Positions 34,443-43,855 are shown, numbered from the stretch's first letter. The stretch: 64,000 nucleotides of DNA from an uncultured Bacilli bacterium (GCA_934096985.1 CAKONC010000001.1:349660-413659), one strand, 5' to 3'. A program made the numbers and translations. Notes: generated by a model from the letters alone, not told the origin.

Positions 34443-35775
34443 TGATTAATTCTAAGTATTTTTGTTTTTCTTCTTCTAAAGATTTTTCATCTTTTCTTTC
34501 AAATCTTACAGTTAAAACTGGTCCTGTATTACTTTGTCTTATTAATGTAAATCCATCTTCATAATCGATTCTTACTCCATCAATATGGTTATATTTAATA
34601 TTTTGACTATCTAAGTATTCTTTGATTTTTTCAATTATTAAAGATTTATTTTCCTCTTTAACATCAATTTTTATTTCTGGTGTGTGATAATATTTTGGGA
34701 TATCCTTAAGAAGGAAAGATAAAGGCACGTCAATTTTACTTAACATTTCTATAATTCTTAAAGCATTATAAATACCATCATCTGTTCCAATCCATTTATC
34801 AGTAAACCATAAATGTCCTGAGAACTCTCCACCAAAATCTAATTTATCTTCATTAATTTTTAAATTCATATAGGAGTTTCCTGTACGATATACTTCACAC
34901 GGAAGATTAATTTTACTCATTTCATCAAGCATTGCTTTAGAACATTTTACATCCATTATTGCATGTCTATTTTTTAAATTTGGATTTAGATATTTATAAA
35001 TAGCTATCATTAGATTATCAATAGCTATAAAATTTCCTTTATCATCTACAACGCCAACTCTATCGGCATCACCATCAATGCCTAAACCAATTTCATAATG
35101 ATTAACTTTAATTTCATCTTTTAACATTTGCATATTTTCTTCGACTGAAGGATCTGGATGATGAACTGGAAAGTTTCCATCACTTATACCATTTATAATT
35201 TTATAATCAATATTAAACTCTTTTAAAACTCTTTCAAGTATTATTGAACCAGTTCCGTTTGCGGGATCAAATACTGCTTTAATCTTTTTATTCCCTAAAT
35301 CGATACTTTCTTTAATGGCATTTATATAACTTTCAAAGTTATCGTCGTATTTTTGATAACTTCCATTTTCTTCCTTGAAAACTCCATTTAAAGTAAAATC
35401 TCTAAAGTCATAAATTTCTTTTCCACATGCGTTACCTTTAATACTAAATGATATTTTAAAACCATTATATTCTTTTGGATTATGTGAAGCTGTTATCATA
35501 ATGCCATTTTCAATGCCTAATTTTTTCTTGTAAAAATAATATATTGGCGTTGTACATAATCCAAGATCTATAATATCTGCGCCTGCTGAAATTAACCCTT
35601 TGATTAGGCTTTCATGTAATGATGGAGATGATAATCTATTATCATGACCAATAATTACTTTTTTGCTTTTTATATAGCTAGCAAAGCTTTTACCAAATGT
35701 AAATGCATCATCCTCATTTAGGTCTGTAGGATAAATTGCTCTTACATCATATTCTCTAAAAATAAAACTTTTCAT
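34417..35775 (-). CDS. Phosphomannomutase/phosphoglucomutase
   Basis: 452 residues of the alpha-D-phosphohexomutase superfamily: TASHNPKEYNG (catalytic Ser, near residue 94), GIDGDADRVG (metal loop, near 232), GGEFSGH (sugar-binding loop, near 318), and RQSNTGPVLTVRFE (phosphate loop, near 415). It interconverts hexose 1- and 6-phosphates for glycan precursors. The GEFSGH loop fits the PMM/PGM (ManB/AlgC) branch. Monocistronic. Confidence 0.92.
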   Translation of the reverse strand: MKSFIFREYDVRAIYPTDLNEDDAFTFGKSFASYIKSKKVIIGHDNRLSSPSLHESLIKGLISAGADIIDLGLCTTPIYYFYKKKLGIENGIMITASHNPKEYNGFKISFSIKGNACGKEIYDFRDFTLNGVFKEENGSYQKYDDNFESYINAIKESIDLGNKKIKAVFDPANGTGSIILERVLKEFNIDYKIINGISDGNFPVHHPDPSVEENMQMLKDEIKVNHYEIGLGIDGDADRVGVVDDKGNFIAIDNLMIAIYKYLNPNLKNRHAIMDVKCSKAMLDEMSKINLPCEVYRTGNSYMNLKINEDKLDFGGEFSGHLWFTDKWIGTDDGIYNALRIIEMLSKIDVPLSFLLKDIPKYYHTPEIKIDVKEENKSLIIEKIKEYLDSQNIKYNHIDGVRIDYEDGFTLIRQSNTGPVLTVRFERKDEKSLEEEKQKYLELIKKISLELN

Positions 35776-35870
35776 TATATCACCATACTTATTGTATCAA
35801 ACAAATAAATAATAGTCCAATTTATTTATTTGATATTTACTTTTAAATTTGTTTTTGATATATTTAATTT

Positions 35871-35908
35871 GCTCGTAGAAAATATAATTATTTTTTGTGA
35901 GCTTTTTT
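35871..35908 (+). terminator. Terminator-like hairpin in the leader before the 35.9-kb gene
   Basis: GCTC (35871-35874) pairs with GAGC (35899-35902), extended by AGAAAATA/TATTTTTT, then six T. No plus-strand gene lies upstream to be terminated (34417-35775 is leftward). It may be an attenuator of the following gene or the end of a short untranslated RNA. Confidence 0.5.
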
Positions 35909-35938
35909 ATTGATTAAAATTACATAAGAAAGGATATA

Positions 35939-37084
35939 ATGAAAAAAATATTTTTTATATTAGCTTTTTTTGTAATTAATACAAATGTTAATGCAATAAC
36001 TGTAACAATTGGTGATTTAAACAAAAATCTTTGCTCTAATGATGGAAAAATATATCATATTTATTATGCAAATATACAAGATAGGGAAACATATCTTTTA
36101 AAGCCTAGTGAAAAAATTGGCATAGACATAAAAAATTACTATAATGTTTCTTTTGAAAATACTTCATTTCCTAATGATTTAAAAGACTATTATTTTGCAT
36201 TTATTCTTTTTCAAAATCATTTTAAAAGTATGTATACTTATCATGCTTTGACACAAAGACTTATCTGGGACTATTTATATCCAGATAAGGAATATAAATT
36301 TTGTTTAGACAATAAAACTATTTATGATTTTCATGAAGATGAGTATCAAAGCGTCAAAAAACAAATTCAAAGTGTTATATTAGGTCCGGATTTTTTTAAT
36401 CAAGAAAATGTCCAATTTAAAGATATAACTATGGAATATAAATTTGACTATTTATCTAGTTATTATATTTATGATAATGATTCTTTAGATGCTTATATTG
36501 ACGGAAATACTTTATATGTTAAAGGTAAACCAGGAAACTATAAAATTAAATTTAAAAAAAATAGGATATCTTATCCAGTATATTTATTTGATACTATGTT
36601 GACTGATGGAGATAATTATCTTTTTGGTAGTCATAGTCAAAATGATGTAACTTATGAGATGAATATTAAAATAATTGAGAAAAATGTTAATGTGATATTA
36701 TATGATAATAATGAAGCTTTATATAATGAGTGTATTTATTATAATGACAACAAATATTGTCCTAATGAAAAAGGAATTATTAATTTAATATTAGATAGTG
36801 ATGAGTACAAAATAGTTTATAAAGATAGTGATAAATATGAAAATAATATAGTAACTGGAAAATTTTCTAAAGCAAATGATATTATTAAAATTAATTTAGT
36901 TAAAAAAGAAGTTAATAATGATTCTTATGAAAAAGATATAGGTAATGAAGATAATAATGTTTCTAATGATGATGATTTTTATGAAGAAGAGATAACCTTT
37001 GAAAATACTTTTGCAGTAAGTTTTTTGCCACTTATTATATTACTTATTTTTGGAGCCTTATTTGTTAAAAAGAAAAACTATTAA
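35939..37084 (+). CDS. Surface protein with possible thioester domain and Cna-B-like domain
   Basis: 381 residues. Signal peptide at 1-19 (FFILAFFVINTNVNA). The first domain (about 20-180) has LCS at 31-33 and ALTQRLIWDYLY at 103-114. The [YFL]C and TQxxIW pair is the signature of Gram-positive thioester domains, in which Cys and Gln crosslink and react with host amines (here C32 and Q106, inferred). A Cna-B-like segment follows at about 250-330, then an Asp/Glu-rich linker, a C-terminal membrane segment and a KKKNY tail. There is no recognisable LPXTG. The sortase gene overlapping its 3' end suggests a dedicated pair. Confidence 0.7.
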   Translation: MKKIFFILAFFVINTNVNAITVTIGDLNKNLCSNDGKIYHIYYANIQDRETYLLKPSEKIGIDIKNYYNVSFENTSFPNDLKDYYFAFILFQNHFKSMYTYHALTQRLIWDYLYPDKEYKFCLDNKTIYDFHEDEYQSVKKQIQSVILGPDFFNQENVQFKDITMEYKFDYLSSYYIYDNDSLDAYIDGNTLYVKGKPGNYKIKFKKNRISYPVYLFDTMLTDGDNYLFGSHSQNDVTYEMNIKIIEKNVNVILYDNNEALYNECIYYNDNKYCPNEKGIINLILDSDEYKIVYKDSDKYENNIVTGKFSKANDIIKINLVKKEVNNDSYEKDIGNEDNNVSNDDDFYEEEITFENTFAVSFLPLIILLIFGALFVKKKNY

Positions 37085-37544
37085 AATTTTAGTTTTAATA
37101 ATTTTAATAGTTTCCTTAAATACAAACCGAGTAATTTGTAATAATTCATATAATTTTTTATTTGATAGTTATTATAGTAATTTTAAACTTTCTATTCCTA
37201 AGATTAATTTTTCAAAATCGTTTAATGAAAATTCTACTTTAGAAGATAATATTAAGCTTCATGAAAAATCAGTTTTGACAAATAAAAATAGTACAATAAT
37301 TATTTTAGGTCATTCAGGATATTCTTATAATGCATTTTTTAATAATTTAAGTGCTTTAAAAGTTGGAGATGAAATATATTTTTATTATGCAAATAAATTA
37401 TATTTTTATAAAGTGCAAAGTATAGAATATATTGATAAAGGTTACCCATATAAGATTAAATTTAATGCAAATAATTTATATTTAATTACATGCAGTTTAA
37501 CTGATTTCAGTAAGCAAATTGTAATAAACTCAAAAAAAATTTAA
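37062..37544 (+). CDS. Sortase family transpeptidase
   Basis: 160 residues from TTG 37062, the start best placed behind TTGGAG (37050-37055); it lies inside the end of the preceding gene, so translation is coupled. N-terminal signal-anchor (about 8-22). Sortase motifs: IILGHSG with His 84 and LYLITCS with Cys 144. The usual catalytic Arg a few residues further on is replaced by Lys 151 (FSKQIVI). At this size it resembles class C/D/E sortases rather than class B. It may anchor the 35.9-kb protein or the NPNTG protein at 30.2 kb. Confidence 0.85.
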   Translation: MLKRKTIKILVLIILIVSLNTNRVICNNSYNFLFDSYYSNFKLSIPKINFSKSFNENSTLEDNIKLHEKSVLTNKNSTIIILGHSGYSYNAFFNNLSALKVGDEIYFYYANKLYFYKVQSIEYIDKGYPYKIKFNANNLYLITCSLTDFSKQIVINSKKI

Positions 37545-37561
37545 ATTTTTTGAGTTTTTTT
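37527..37561 (+). terminator. Terminator of the adhesin-sortase pair
   Basis: AACTCAAAAAA / TTTTTTGAGTT stem, followed by TTTTT; overlaps the sortase stop codon. Confidence 0.8.
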
Positions 37562-37620
37562 GCATAAAAAAAAGGAAAATGGTATGTTTTGGGTAATAAG
37601 TATAAGTGTAGGGGATAAAT

Positions 37621-39390
37621 ATGAAGTATATTAGTGAAGAAGAACTTAATAAAATTAGAACAAATGCTAATATTGTAGATATTATTTCTAGTTATGGTAT
37701 TAAGCTTACTAAAACGGGCAAAGATAATTATTTGTGTTTATGCCCATTTCATGATGACCATAATCCCAATATGATTGTTTCACAAAAAAAACAAATATAT
37801 AAATGTTTTGGTGGTTGTGGAGCAGGTGGCAATGTTTTTAAGTTTGTTCAAGATATTGAAAATGTTTCATTCGTGGAAGCTGTTAAGATTGTTGCAGAAA
37901 AATCTGGCCAAGCATTTGATTTTGATGTTTCTGAATATAAAATGGAAAATAATAAATTTAAAGATGAATATAAACTTATGGATTTGTCATTAAAGTTTTT
38001 TCAAAATAATTTAGCTTCAGAAAGCGGAATAAAGGCTATTGATTATTTAAACGGTAGAGGTATAAATGAAGAAATAATTAATACGTTTAATATTGGCCTT
38101 GCTACAAATGAAAATAGCTTAAAATCTTTTTTTGAGAAAAAAGAAGTAGATTTAGAGCTTGCTTATAACTTAGGACTTTTAAATAAAGTGGGAATAAATT
38201 ATTATGATGTTTATTCTGATAGAATAATGATACCAATATATAATTCTCAAGGATATTTATGTGGATATACTGGTAGATGCTATTTAAAAGACGAAAAAAA
38301 TAAATATATAAATACTAAAGAAACTATTATTTATAAGAAAAGTGAAATTTTATTTAATTATTATAATGCTAAAGACGAAATTAATAAATTAAAAGAGATA
38401 GTTTTAGTTGAAGGAAATATGGATGCAATAAGTTTAAGTGTCCAAGGAATAAAAAATGTTTGTGCGCTTATGGGAGTAGTGCTATCAAATTTTCAAATAG
38501 AACTAATAAAGAAAACTAAAGCTAAAATAGTTTTAATGCTTGATAGTGATAATGCTGGAGCTACCGCTACAATGAAAGTTGGTGACGTATTATATCAAAA
38601 AGGATTAAATGTAAATGTTGTAAGACTTTCTGGTTCTAAAGACCCTGATGAATATATTAGGAAAAATGGACTTGAAGCTTTAAAAGAAAATATTAAAAAT
38701 GCAAAAAAATATATTGATTTTAAAATTGAGGCATTAAAACAAAATTATAATTTATCATCAGTTGAAGAACTTACAAATTATGTTAAAGAAATTATGAATT
38801 TTGTGGATGGAACATCTGCTATAGAAAAAGAAGTTATTATTAATAAATTAAGTAATGAATATAACTTAGATAAAAATATTCTATTAAAGATGGTTAGTAA
38901 TGATAAACCTTTAGAAAAAGTAATTATCCCTGAAAAAAATACACCTAAAGTAAAAACAATTTATGATTTAGCAAGCAGCCAATTAATCTATGCTATGCTA
39001 CTACATAAGGAATATTATCAAATATATATGAATGACCTGGGATACTTAAAAAATGTTAGTCAAAGGGAAACCGTTTCTTTAATAGGTGAGTATGAAGAAA
39101 AATATTTTGATATAGATATTGCAGGTTTTATGGACTATGTGATAAAATATCCATCAGTTTCCGATTATATAAATAAAGTTTTGGCAGATAATAATGCTGA
39201 GGACATTGATGAAAAAGAATTTATAAAAATACTAAAAAGAGTAACAAAATGTATTGATATGGATGATTTAAAAAGTTTAAAGCAAAAAATCTTTATTGAG
39301 CAAGATGAAAATGAAAAAATGAAATTGCTTGAAAGATTTTTAAAAATAAAGAAAGAAGTGGAAAAAAATGAAGGAAATAAAAACATTTAA
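37621..39390 (+). CDS. dnaG: DNA primase
   Basis: 589 residues. N-terminal CHC2 zinc domain (CPFH at 41-44; CFGGC at 62-66), catalytic core with Toprim motifs LVEGNMDAIS near 262 and LMLDSDNAG near 305, and a C-terminal DnaB-interacting region. It makes RNA primers for replication. The second zinc pair is C-x3-C with an extra Gly; the usual form is CFGCG. RBS GGGGAT. It overlaps rpoD by 23 nt, the classic macromolecular-synthesis operon arrangement. Confidence 0.96.
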   Translation: MKYISEEELNKIRTNANIVDIISSYGIKLTKTGKDNYLCLCPFHDDHNPNMIVSQKKQIYKCFGGCGAGGNVFKFVQDIENVSFVEAVKIVAEKSGQAFDFDVSEYKMENNKFKDEYKLMDLSLKFFQNNLASESGIKAIDYLNGRGINEEIINTFNIGLATNENSLKSFFEKKEVDLELAYNLGLLNKVGINYYDVYSDRIMIPIYNSQGYLCGYTGRCYLKDEKNKYINTKETIIYKKSEILFNYYNAKDEINKLKEIVLVEGNMDAISLSVQGIKNVCALMGVVLSNFQIELIKKTKAKIVLMLDSDNAGATATMKVGDVLYQKGLNVNVVRLSGSKDPDEYIRKNGLEALKENIKNAKKYIDFKIEALKQNYNLSSVEELTNYVKEIMNFVDGTSAIEKEVIINKLSNEYNLDKNILLKMVSNDKPLEKVIIPEKNTPKVKTIYDLASSQLIYAMLLHKEYYQIYMNDLGYLKNVSQRETVSLIGEYEEKYFDIDIAGFMDYVIKYPSVSDYINKVLADNNAEDIDEKEFIKILKRVTKCIDMDDLKSLKQKIFIEQDENEKMKLLERFLKIKKEVEKNEGNKNI

Positions 39391-40477
39391 AGAACGCGAA
39401 GAAGAACTAATTAAAGAAGGGGAAGAAAAAGGATATATTACTTATGAACAACTTGCAGATAAGTTAAAAGGACTTGACATTGATAATGATTTACTTGATG
39501 AACTATATAATAAGCTACTTGAACATAATATTACTGTAGTATCAGGTGATGATGTTGCTTCAAGTGGTGGAAATGTTTCTAAAGTTTTAGAAGAAGCCAA
39601 AGAAGAAGAAATAATTTTGGATGATGAAGAAATTACTAAAGACGTTAATATCAATGATCCTGTTAGAATGTATTTAAAGGAAATAGGTCGTATTCCATTA
39701 TTAACACCTGATGAGGAGCTTGCATTATCTGATAGAATTAATAATAATGATGAAGAAGCTAAAAGAATCTTAGCTGAAAGTAATCTACGTCTTGTTGTAT
39801 CAATAGCTAAAAGATATGTTGGTAGAGGCTTATTATTCCTTGACTTAATTCAAGAAGGAAACATCGGTCTTATGAAAGCAGTTGATAAATTTGATTCTAA
39901 TAGGGGATATAAATTTTCAACTTATGCTACATGGTGGATTAGACAAGCAATAACAAGAGCTTTAGCAGACCAAGCTAGAACTATTCGTGTACCTGTTCAT
40001 ATGGTTGAAACTATAAATAAAATGGTACGTGTTCAAAGACAACTTACACTAGAACTTAACCGTGAGCCAAGTGAAGAAGAACTTGCTAAGAAAATGAATA
40101 TAAGCATTGATAAAGTACGTGAAGTAATAAAAATTTCTCAAGATCCAGTTTCACTAGAAACTCCAATAGGTGAAGAGGATGATTCTCATTTAGGAGATTT
40201 TATTAAAGATGAAAGTTCTCTTTCTCCAGAAGAATATACTGAAAATGAAATTTTAAAAGAAGAAATTAATGAAGTTTTAGAAAGCCTTCAACCAAGAGAA
40301 CAAGAGGTATTAAGATTAAGATTCGGATTAAAAGACGGAACTTGTCATACTCTTGAAGAAGTAGGAAAGAAATTTAATGTTACAAGAGAAAGAATAAGAC
40401 AAATTGAAGCTAAAGCTTTAAGAAAATTACGCCATCCCTCTAGAGCAAAAAAATTAAAAGACTTTATGGAGGATTAA
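39368..40477 (+). CDS. rpoD: Primary sigma factor (sigma-70/SigA)
   Basis: 369 residues. Region 1.1-like acidic N-terminus. Region 1.2/2 with DPVRMYLKEIGRIPLLT, DLIQEGNIGLMKAVDKF and YKFSTYATWWIRQAI. Region 3. Region 4 with LEEVGKKFNVTRERIRQIEAKALRKLRHP. It directs RNA polymerase to the TTGACA/TATAAT promoters seen throughout the window. It starts within dnaG. Confidence 0.98.
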   Translation: MKEIKTFKEREEELIKEGEEKGYITYEQLADKLKGLDIDNDLLDELYNKLLEHNITVVSGDDVASSGGNVSKVLEEAKEEEIILDDEEITKDVNINDPVRMYLKEIGRIPLLTPDEELALSDRINNNDEEAKRILAESNLRLVVSIAKRYVGRGLLFLDLIQEGNIGLMKAVDKFDSNRGYKFSTYATWWIRQAITRALADQARTIRVPVHMVETINKMVRVQRQLTLELNREPSEEELAKKMNISIDKVREVIKISQDPVSLETPIGEEDDSHLGDFIKDESSLSPEEYTENEILKEEINEVLESLQPREQEVLRLRFGLKDGTCHTLEEVGKKFNVTRERIRQIEAKALRKLRHPSRAKKLKDFMED

Positions 40478-41094
40478 TGGGTAGTCCTATTAGTCCTAGA
40501 CTTTTAGAGATTGCAAAGCTAGTTCCAATAAATTCAACAGTTTTAGACATTGGGACAGACCATGCATATTTACCAATTTATTTAAGTAAGAATAATATTT
40601 GTAAAAGTATAATTGCAAGTGATATAAGCAAAAATGCTTTAGAAAGTGGAAAGAAAAATTTAACAAAATACAATGTAAAAAACGTAAAATTGGTTTTAAG
40701 TGATGGACTAGAAAATATAACTGATGCTTATGATGTAATTACTATATCTGGTATGGGAACAAATACTATTTTAAAAATATTAGATAATGATAGATTACCA
40801 AATAATATTGTAATTAGCTCGAATAATGATTTATATTTACTTAGAAAAAGTATGAATGATAAAGGCTATTTTATAAAAAATGAAGTTGCAATAAAAGATG
40901 CTGATAAATATTATGATATTATTTTATATGAAAAAGGAAAAGAGAAACTTTCTTTATATCAGATGCTTTACGGTAAAAGTAAAAATAAAGATTACTACAA
41001 ATATTTATTTTCTAAAGAAAAATATATATTTTATAAATCAAAAAAATTTAAACATTTAAAAAATATGGTTTATTTATTTTTTAAATCTATTTAA
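40477..41094 (+). CDS. trmK: tRNA (adenine(22)-N(1))-methyltransferase
   Basis: 205 residues; ISPRLLEIAKLVP start, SAM motif VLDIGTDHAYLP near 24, and SGMGT near 91, all typical of TrmK/YqfN. It methylates A22 of tRNAs. ATG overlaps the rpoD stop (TAATG). The usual next gene (yqfO/NIF3-like) is absent. Its last 8 nt overlap the end of the convergent small gene. Confidence 0.92.
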   Translation: MGSPISPRLLEIAKLVPINSTVLDIGTDHAYLPIYLSKNNICKSIIASDISKNALESGKKNLTKYNVKNVKLVLSDGLENITDAYDVITISGMGTNTILKILDNDRLPNNIVISSNNDLYLLRKSMNDKGYFIKNEVAIKDADKYYDIILYEKGKEKLSLYQMLYGKSKNKDYYKYLFSKEKYIFYKSKKFKHLKNMVYLFFKSI

Positions 41095-41341
41095 AAAATG
41101 TAGGATTATTTGTACTACTATAATTAGTTATGGTAGTTTTTTTTGTGCTTGTATTTTCTTTCCTTTTTACAGTTTTAACTTTATTATTTTGAAAGTATTT
41201 CATGATTTTTTTTGATGATCCTAAAAGTGGTTTAACATTTTCATATAAGGGAATTGCTTCATTGGCAATGCTTATTGTTTTTGACAAACCAGATAATATT
41301 TTTGTGAGAGTTAAACCTGTACTAACAACATTTGAAAACAT
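41087..41341 (-). CDS. Small YqfQ-like protein
   Basis: 84 residues. The minus-strand ATG at 41341 has a good RBS (AATAGGTGA, 7 nt spacing), so I prefer it to the plus-strand frame over the same bases. An amphipathic helical start (LTLTKILSGLSKTISIANEAIPLYENVKPLLGS) precedes a basic Thr/Ser/Asn-rich tail. This layout and a place near rpoD-trmK recall YqfQ/VrrA of Bacilli, function unknown. The family call is tentative. Confidence 0.6.
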   Translation of the reverse strand: MFSNVVSTGLTLTKILSGLSKTISIANEAIPLYENVKPLLGSSKKIMKYFQNNKVKTVKRKENTSTKKTTITNYSSTNNPTFFK

Positions 41342-41440
41342 AATTAATTCACCTATTAAATTATATGTAAAAAAATTAATGTAGTACTAGAATATAAAAA
41401 TATTTTATGATATACTTTTTTATAGTAGGAGTGCTGGAAA

Positions 41441-43009
41441 GTGGAAGAGAAGAAGAAAAATAATATATTACTTGATTTTATTACGGCTTGGATATATCTA
41501 CCAGTTTATTCTTTTAAAGGTATAAAATTTCTTTTAATTGATATTTGGATACTTCTTTTTAACTACATTTCATGGCAAGCTGAAAAAACATTTAATGGTG
41601 CTGTAAAAAAAGATACTACTTCAAGAGAAGAAAATGAATTAATGTATCAAAAGACCAAAGGAAAAAAGAAAAAGAAAGAACATATATATAAATATAGTAA
41701 ACACGTACTTGCAAAATACGAGAAGATGAAGATTGCTTTGGAAAATGACCTTCGAACTTCTGGAGCAACTCGTAGTAGAACACCGAATGTATATGAATTT
41801 ATTGTTAGAAATGTAAACGGTAATAATCAAATTTTCACAGGTAGAATGACTGGATATTCTAAACTTGATATTAATTCATTTTTACTTAATGAAGGTTATG
41901 AAGTTTATTCTATAAAGACTTCGAAATTTTTAAACTTCATGAGTGGAAGTTCAGACTCAATTTTTTCTGCGGGAATGTCGACAAAAGATTTAATTTTCTT
42001 TTTGACTCAATTATCCACATATTTAAAAGCTGGTATTACATTAAATGAGGGTATGAAAATTCTTACTACGCAGACAAAAAATAAAAATAGACAAAGAACA
42101 TATAAATCAATTTGTTATGAACTTGCTTTAGGTGAGACATTTTCCAATGCTTTAGCACAGCAAGGAACGCTTTTCCCACCACTTCTTATTAATATGATTA
42201 AAGCCGCTGAAGCAACGGGAACACTTCAAGAAACTTTGGAGGACATGGGTAATTATTATACTGAAGTAAATAATACTCACAAAGAAATGGTTAGTGCTTT
42301 AACTTATCCAGTAATTGTTACATTTTTCTCAATATGCGTTGTAACATTTATAATAATTTATGTTGTTCCTAATTTTACTAAAATTTATGCTCAGCAAGAT
42401 GTAAAAATTACCGGCTTAACCTTATTCTTGGTTAATTTAAGTGCTTTCTTATCGAAAAATTTAATTACGGTAATACTTCTTTTGGCACTTACATGTATTT
42501 TGGTTTATATAGCATATAAAAAAGTAAAAGCTTTTAGAACTGTAGTACAAATTGCTTCGATGAAAATTCCAGTATTTAAAAATGTTATTATATACAATGA
42601 GATTTCTATATTTGCAAAAACATTTGCTTCACTTTTAAGAAATAATGTATATATTACTGAAAGTATGGATATTTTAAGTAAAATTACTAATAATGAAGTT
42701 TATAAAGCAATTATGTTTAAAACTATTGATAATATAGTTCAAGGTGAAAAAATTTCTGAAGCATTTATGGATCACTGGGCTGTACCAGATGTTGCTTATT
42801 ATATGATTGTAACTGGAGAATCCACTGGACAACTTGCAGATATGATGCAAAAAGTTAGTGATTATTATCAAGTAATGCATAAAAATATAGTTAATCAATT
42901 AAAAAGCTTAATTGAGCCAATTATGATAGTATTTTTAGCAATAATGGTAGGTGGAATATTACTTGCTGTTATTGTACCAATGTTTTCATTATATAATGGT
43001 ATTTTATAG
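41441..43009 (+). CDS. Type II secretion/type IV pilus inner-membrane platform protein (PilC/ComGB family)
   Basis: 522 residues from GTG 41441 (RBS TAGGAG). Two T2SF domains (about 180-300 and 385-505), each with a QLSTYLKAG- or FASLLRNNV-type start and an EA.GTLQETL or ESTGQLADMM motif, and three large membrane segments. An unusual N-terminal extension of about 150 residues has a hydrophobic segment and a basic KKKKEH stretch. It forms the membrane platform for pilin assembly in pili or competence machines. The prepilin peptidase follows at once; no ATPase or pilin gene is in the window. Confidence 0.9.
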   Translation: MEEKKKNNILLDFITAWIYLPVYSFKGIKFLLIDIWILLFNYISWQAEKTFNGAVKKDTTSREENELMYQKTKGKKKKKEHIYKYSKHVLAKYEKMKIALENDLRTSGATRSRTPNVYEFIVRNVNGNNQIFTGRMTGYSKLDINSFLLNEGYEVYSIKTSKFLNFMSGSSDSIFSAGMSTKDLIFFLTQLSTYLKAGITLNEGMKILTTQTKNKNRQRTYKSICYELALGETFSNALAQQGTLFPPLLINMIKAAEATGTLQETLEDMGNYYTEVNNTHKEMVSALTYPVIVTFFSICVVTFIIIYVVPNFTKIYAQQDVKITGLTLFLVNLSAFLSKNLITVILLLALTCILVYIAYKKVKAFRTVVQIASMKIPVFKNVIIYNEISIFAKTFASLLRNNVYITESMDILSKITNNEVYKAIMFKTIDNIVQGEKISEAFMDHWAVPDVAYYMIVTGESTGQLADMMQKVSDYYQVMHKNIVNQLKSLIEPIMIVFLAIMVGGILLAVIVPMFSLYNGIL

Positions 43010-43016
43010 GAGATTT

Positions 43017-43763
43017 ATGGCAGTATTAATATTTATTATAGGTGCGTGTTTGGGGTCTTTTCTCTTAGTAGTAGGGAAAAGGCTTCCTAAAAATGAAGAT
43101 ATAATATTTTCTCGTAGTAGGTGTGATAATTGTCACCATATACTTGCTTGGCATGATTTAGTGCCAATTTTTTCTTATGTTTTATTGAAAGGAAAATGTA
43201 GATATTGCCATACAAAAATTAATCCCGTAAATTTACTTATAGAGCTTTCTATGGGATTAATGTTTTTACTTGGATATTTATATTTTACACCTTCATATTT
43301 GCTTTATGGTTATTTAATATTAACTTGCCTTATGATAGTAATATTTGTATCAGATTTTTCATATTACATCATTTTAGATTCACCACTTATTGTATCTACG
43401 TTACTTTTTATTATTATAAAGTTTATATATTTTGGCTTAAAAGAAGTACTTCTTTCATTAGCAAGTGGCATAATTCTTTTTACAGTAATGTATTTAATTA
43501 AATTAATTGGAGACAAGCTTTTTAAAAAAGAGAGTCTTGGCGGTGGTGATATAAAGCTTTCTTTTGTAATAGGTTTTGTTTTAGGCTTTAGACTTTCACT
43601 ACTTGCATTAATACTATCATCATTTTTAGCTTTACCTTATAGTGTTGCTTCATTAAAATTACAAAAAAATAATGAAGTACCATTTGGACCATTTTTGGTA
43701 TCTTCATTATTTATTATTTTCCTTTTTCAAGATAAATTTATAAATATAATAAATTTATTTTAA
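43017..43763 (+). CDS. Prepilin peptidase (PilD/ComC family)
   Basis: 248 residues from ATG 43017 behind AGGAG. GACLGSFLLVVGKRLP start, a four-Cys zinc site (CDNCHH...CRYCH), catalytic Asp in VSDFSYYIILD and in the GxGD-type GGGDIKL near 183, and seven or eight membrane segments. It cleaves and methylates prepilins. It sits 7 bp after the pilC-like gene, in the same operon. Confidence 0.93.
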   Translation: MAVLIFIIGACLGSFLLVVGKRLPKNEDIIFSRSRCDNCHHILAWHDLVPIFSYVLLKGKCRYCHTKINPVNLLIELSMGLMFLLGYLYFTPSYLLYGYLILTCLMIVIFVSDFSYYIILDSPLIVSTLLFIIIKFIYFGLKEVLLSLASGIILFTVMYLIKLIGDKLFKKESLGGGDIKLSFVIGFVLGFRLSLLALILSSFLALPYSVASLKLQKNNEVPFGPFLVSSLFIIFLFQDKFINIINLF

Positions 43764-43855
43764 CTTACAATATAAGCAAGGATTGAAGCAGCTACTGAAG
43801 CAAGCATTAATATAATAAATACCCATGCTGCAGTTTTTCTTGATTTCTTTTTCAT
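43760..43855 (-). CDS. Very small membrane protein, DUF4044-like
   Basis: 31 residues, MKKKSRKTAAWVFIILMLAS then a short hydrophobic end. The basic N-terminus followed by one helix is the DUF4044 pattern of Bacilli. A purine-rich RBS (AAAAGGA) precedes the ATG at 43855. Its stop overlaps the convergent prepilin peptidase stop by a few bases. Function unknown. Confidence 0.7.
   Translation of the reverse strand: MKKKSRKTAAWVFIILMLASVAASILAYIVS

Noticed and set aside
41202..41384. Plus-strand ORF of 60 codons
   Set aside because: Shadow of the minus-strand YqfQ-like gene, which has a good ribosome site.
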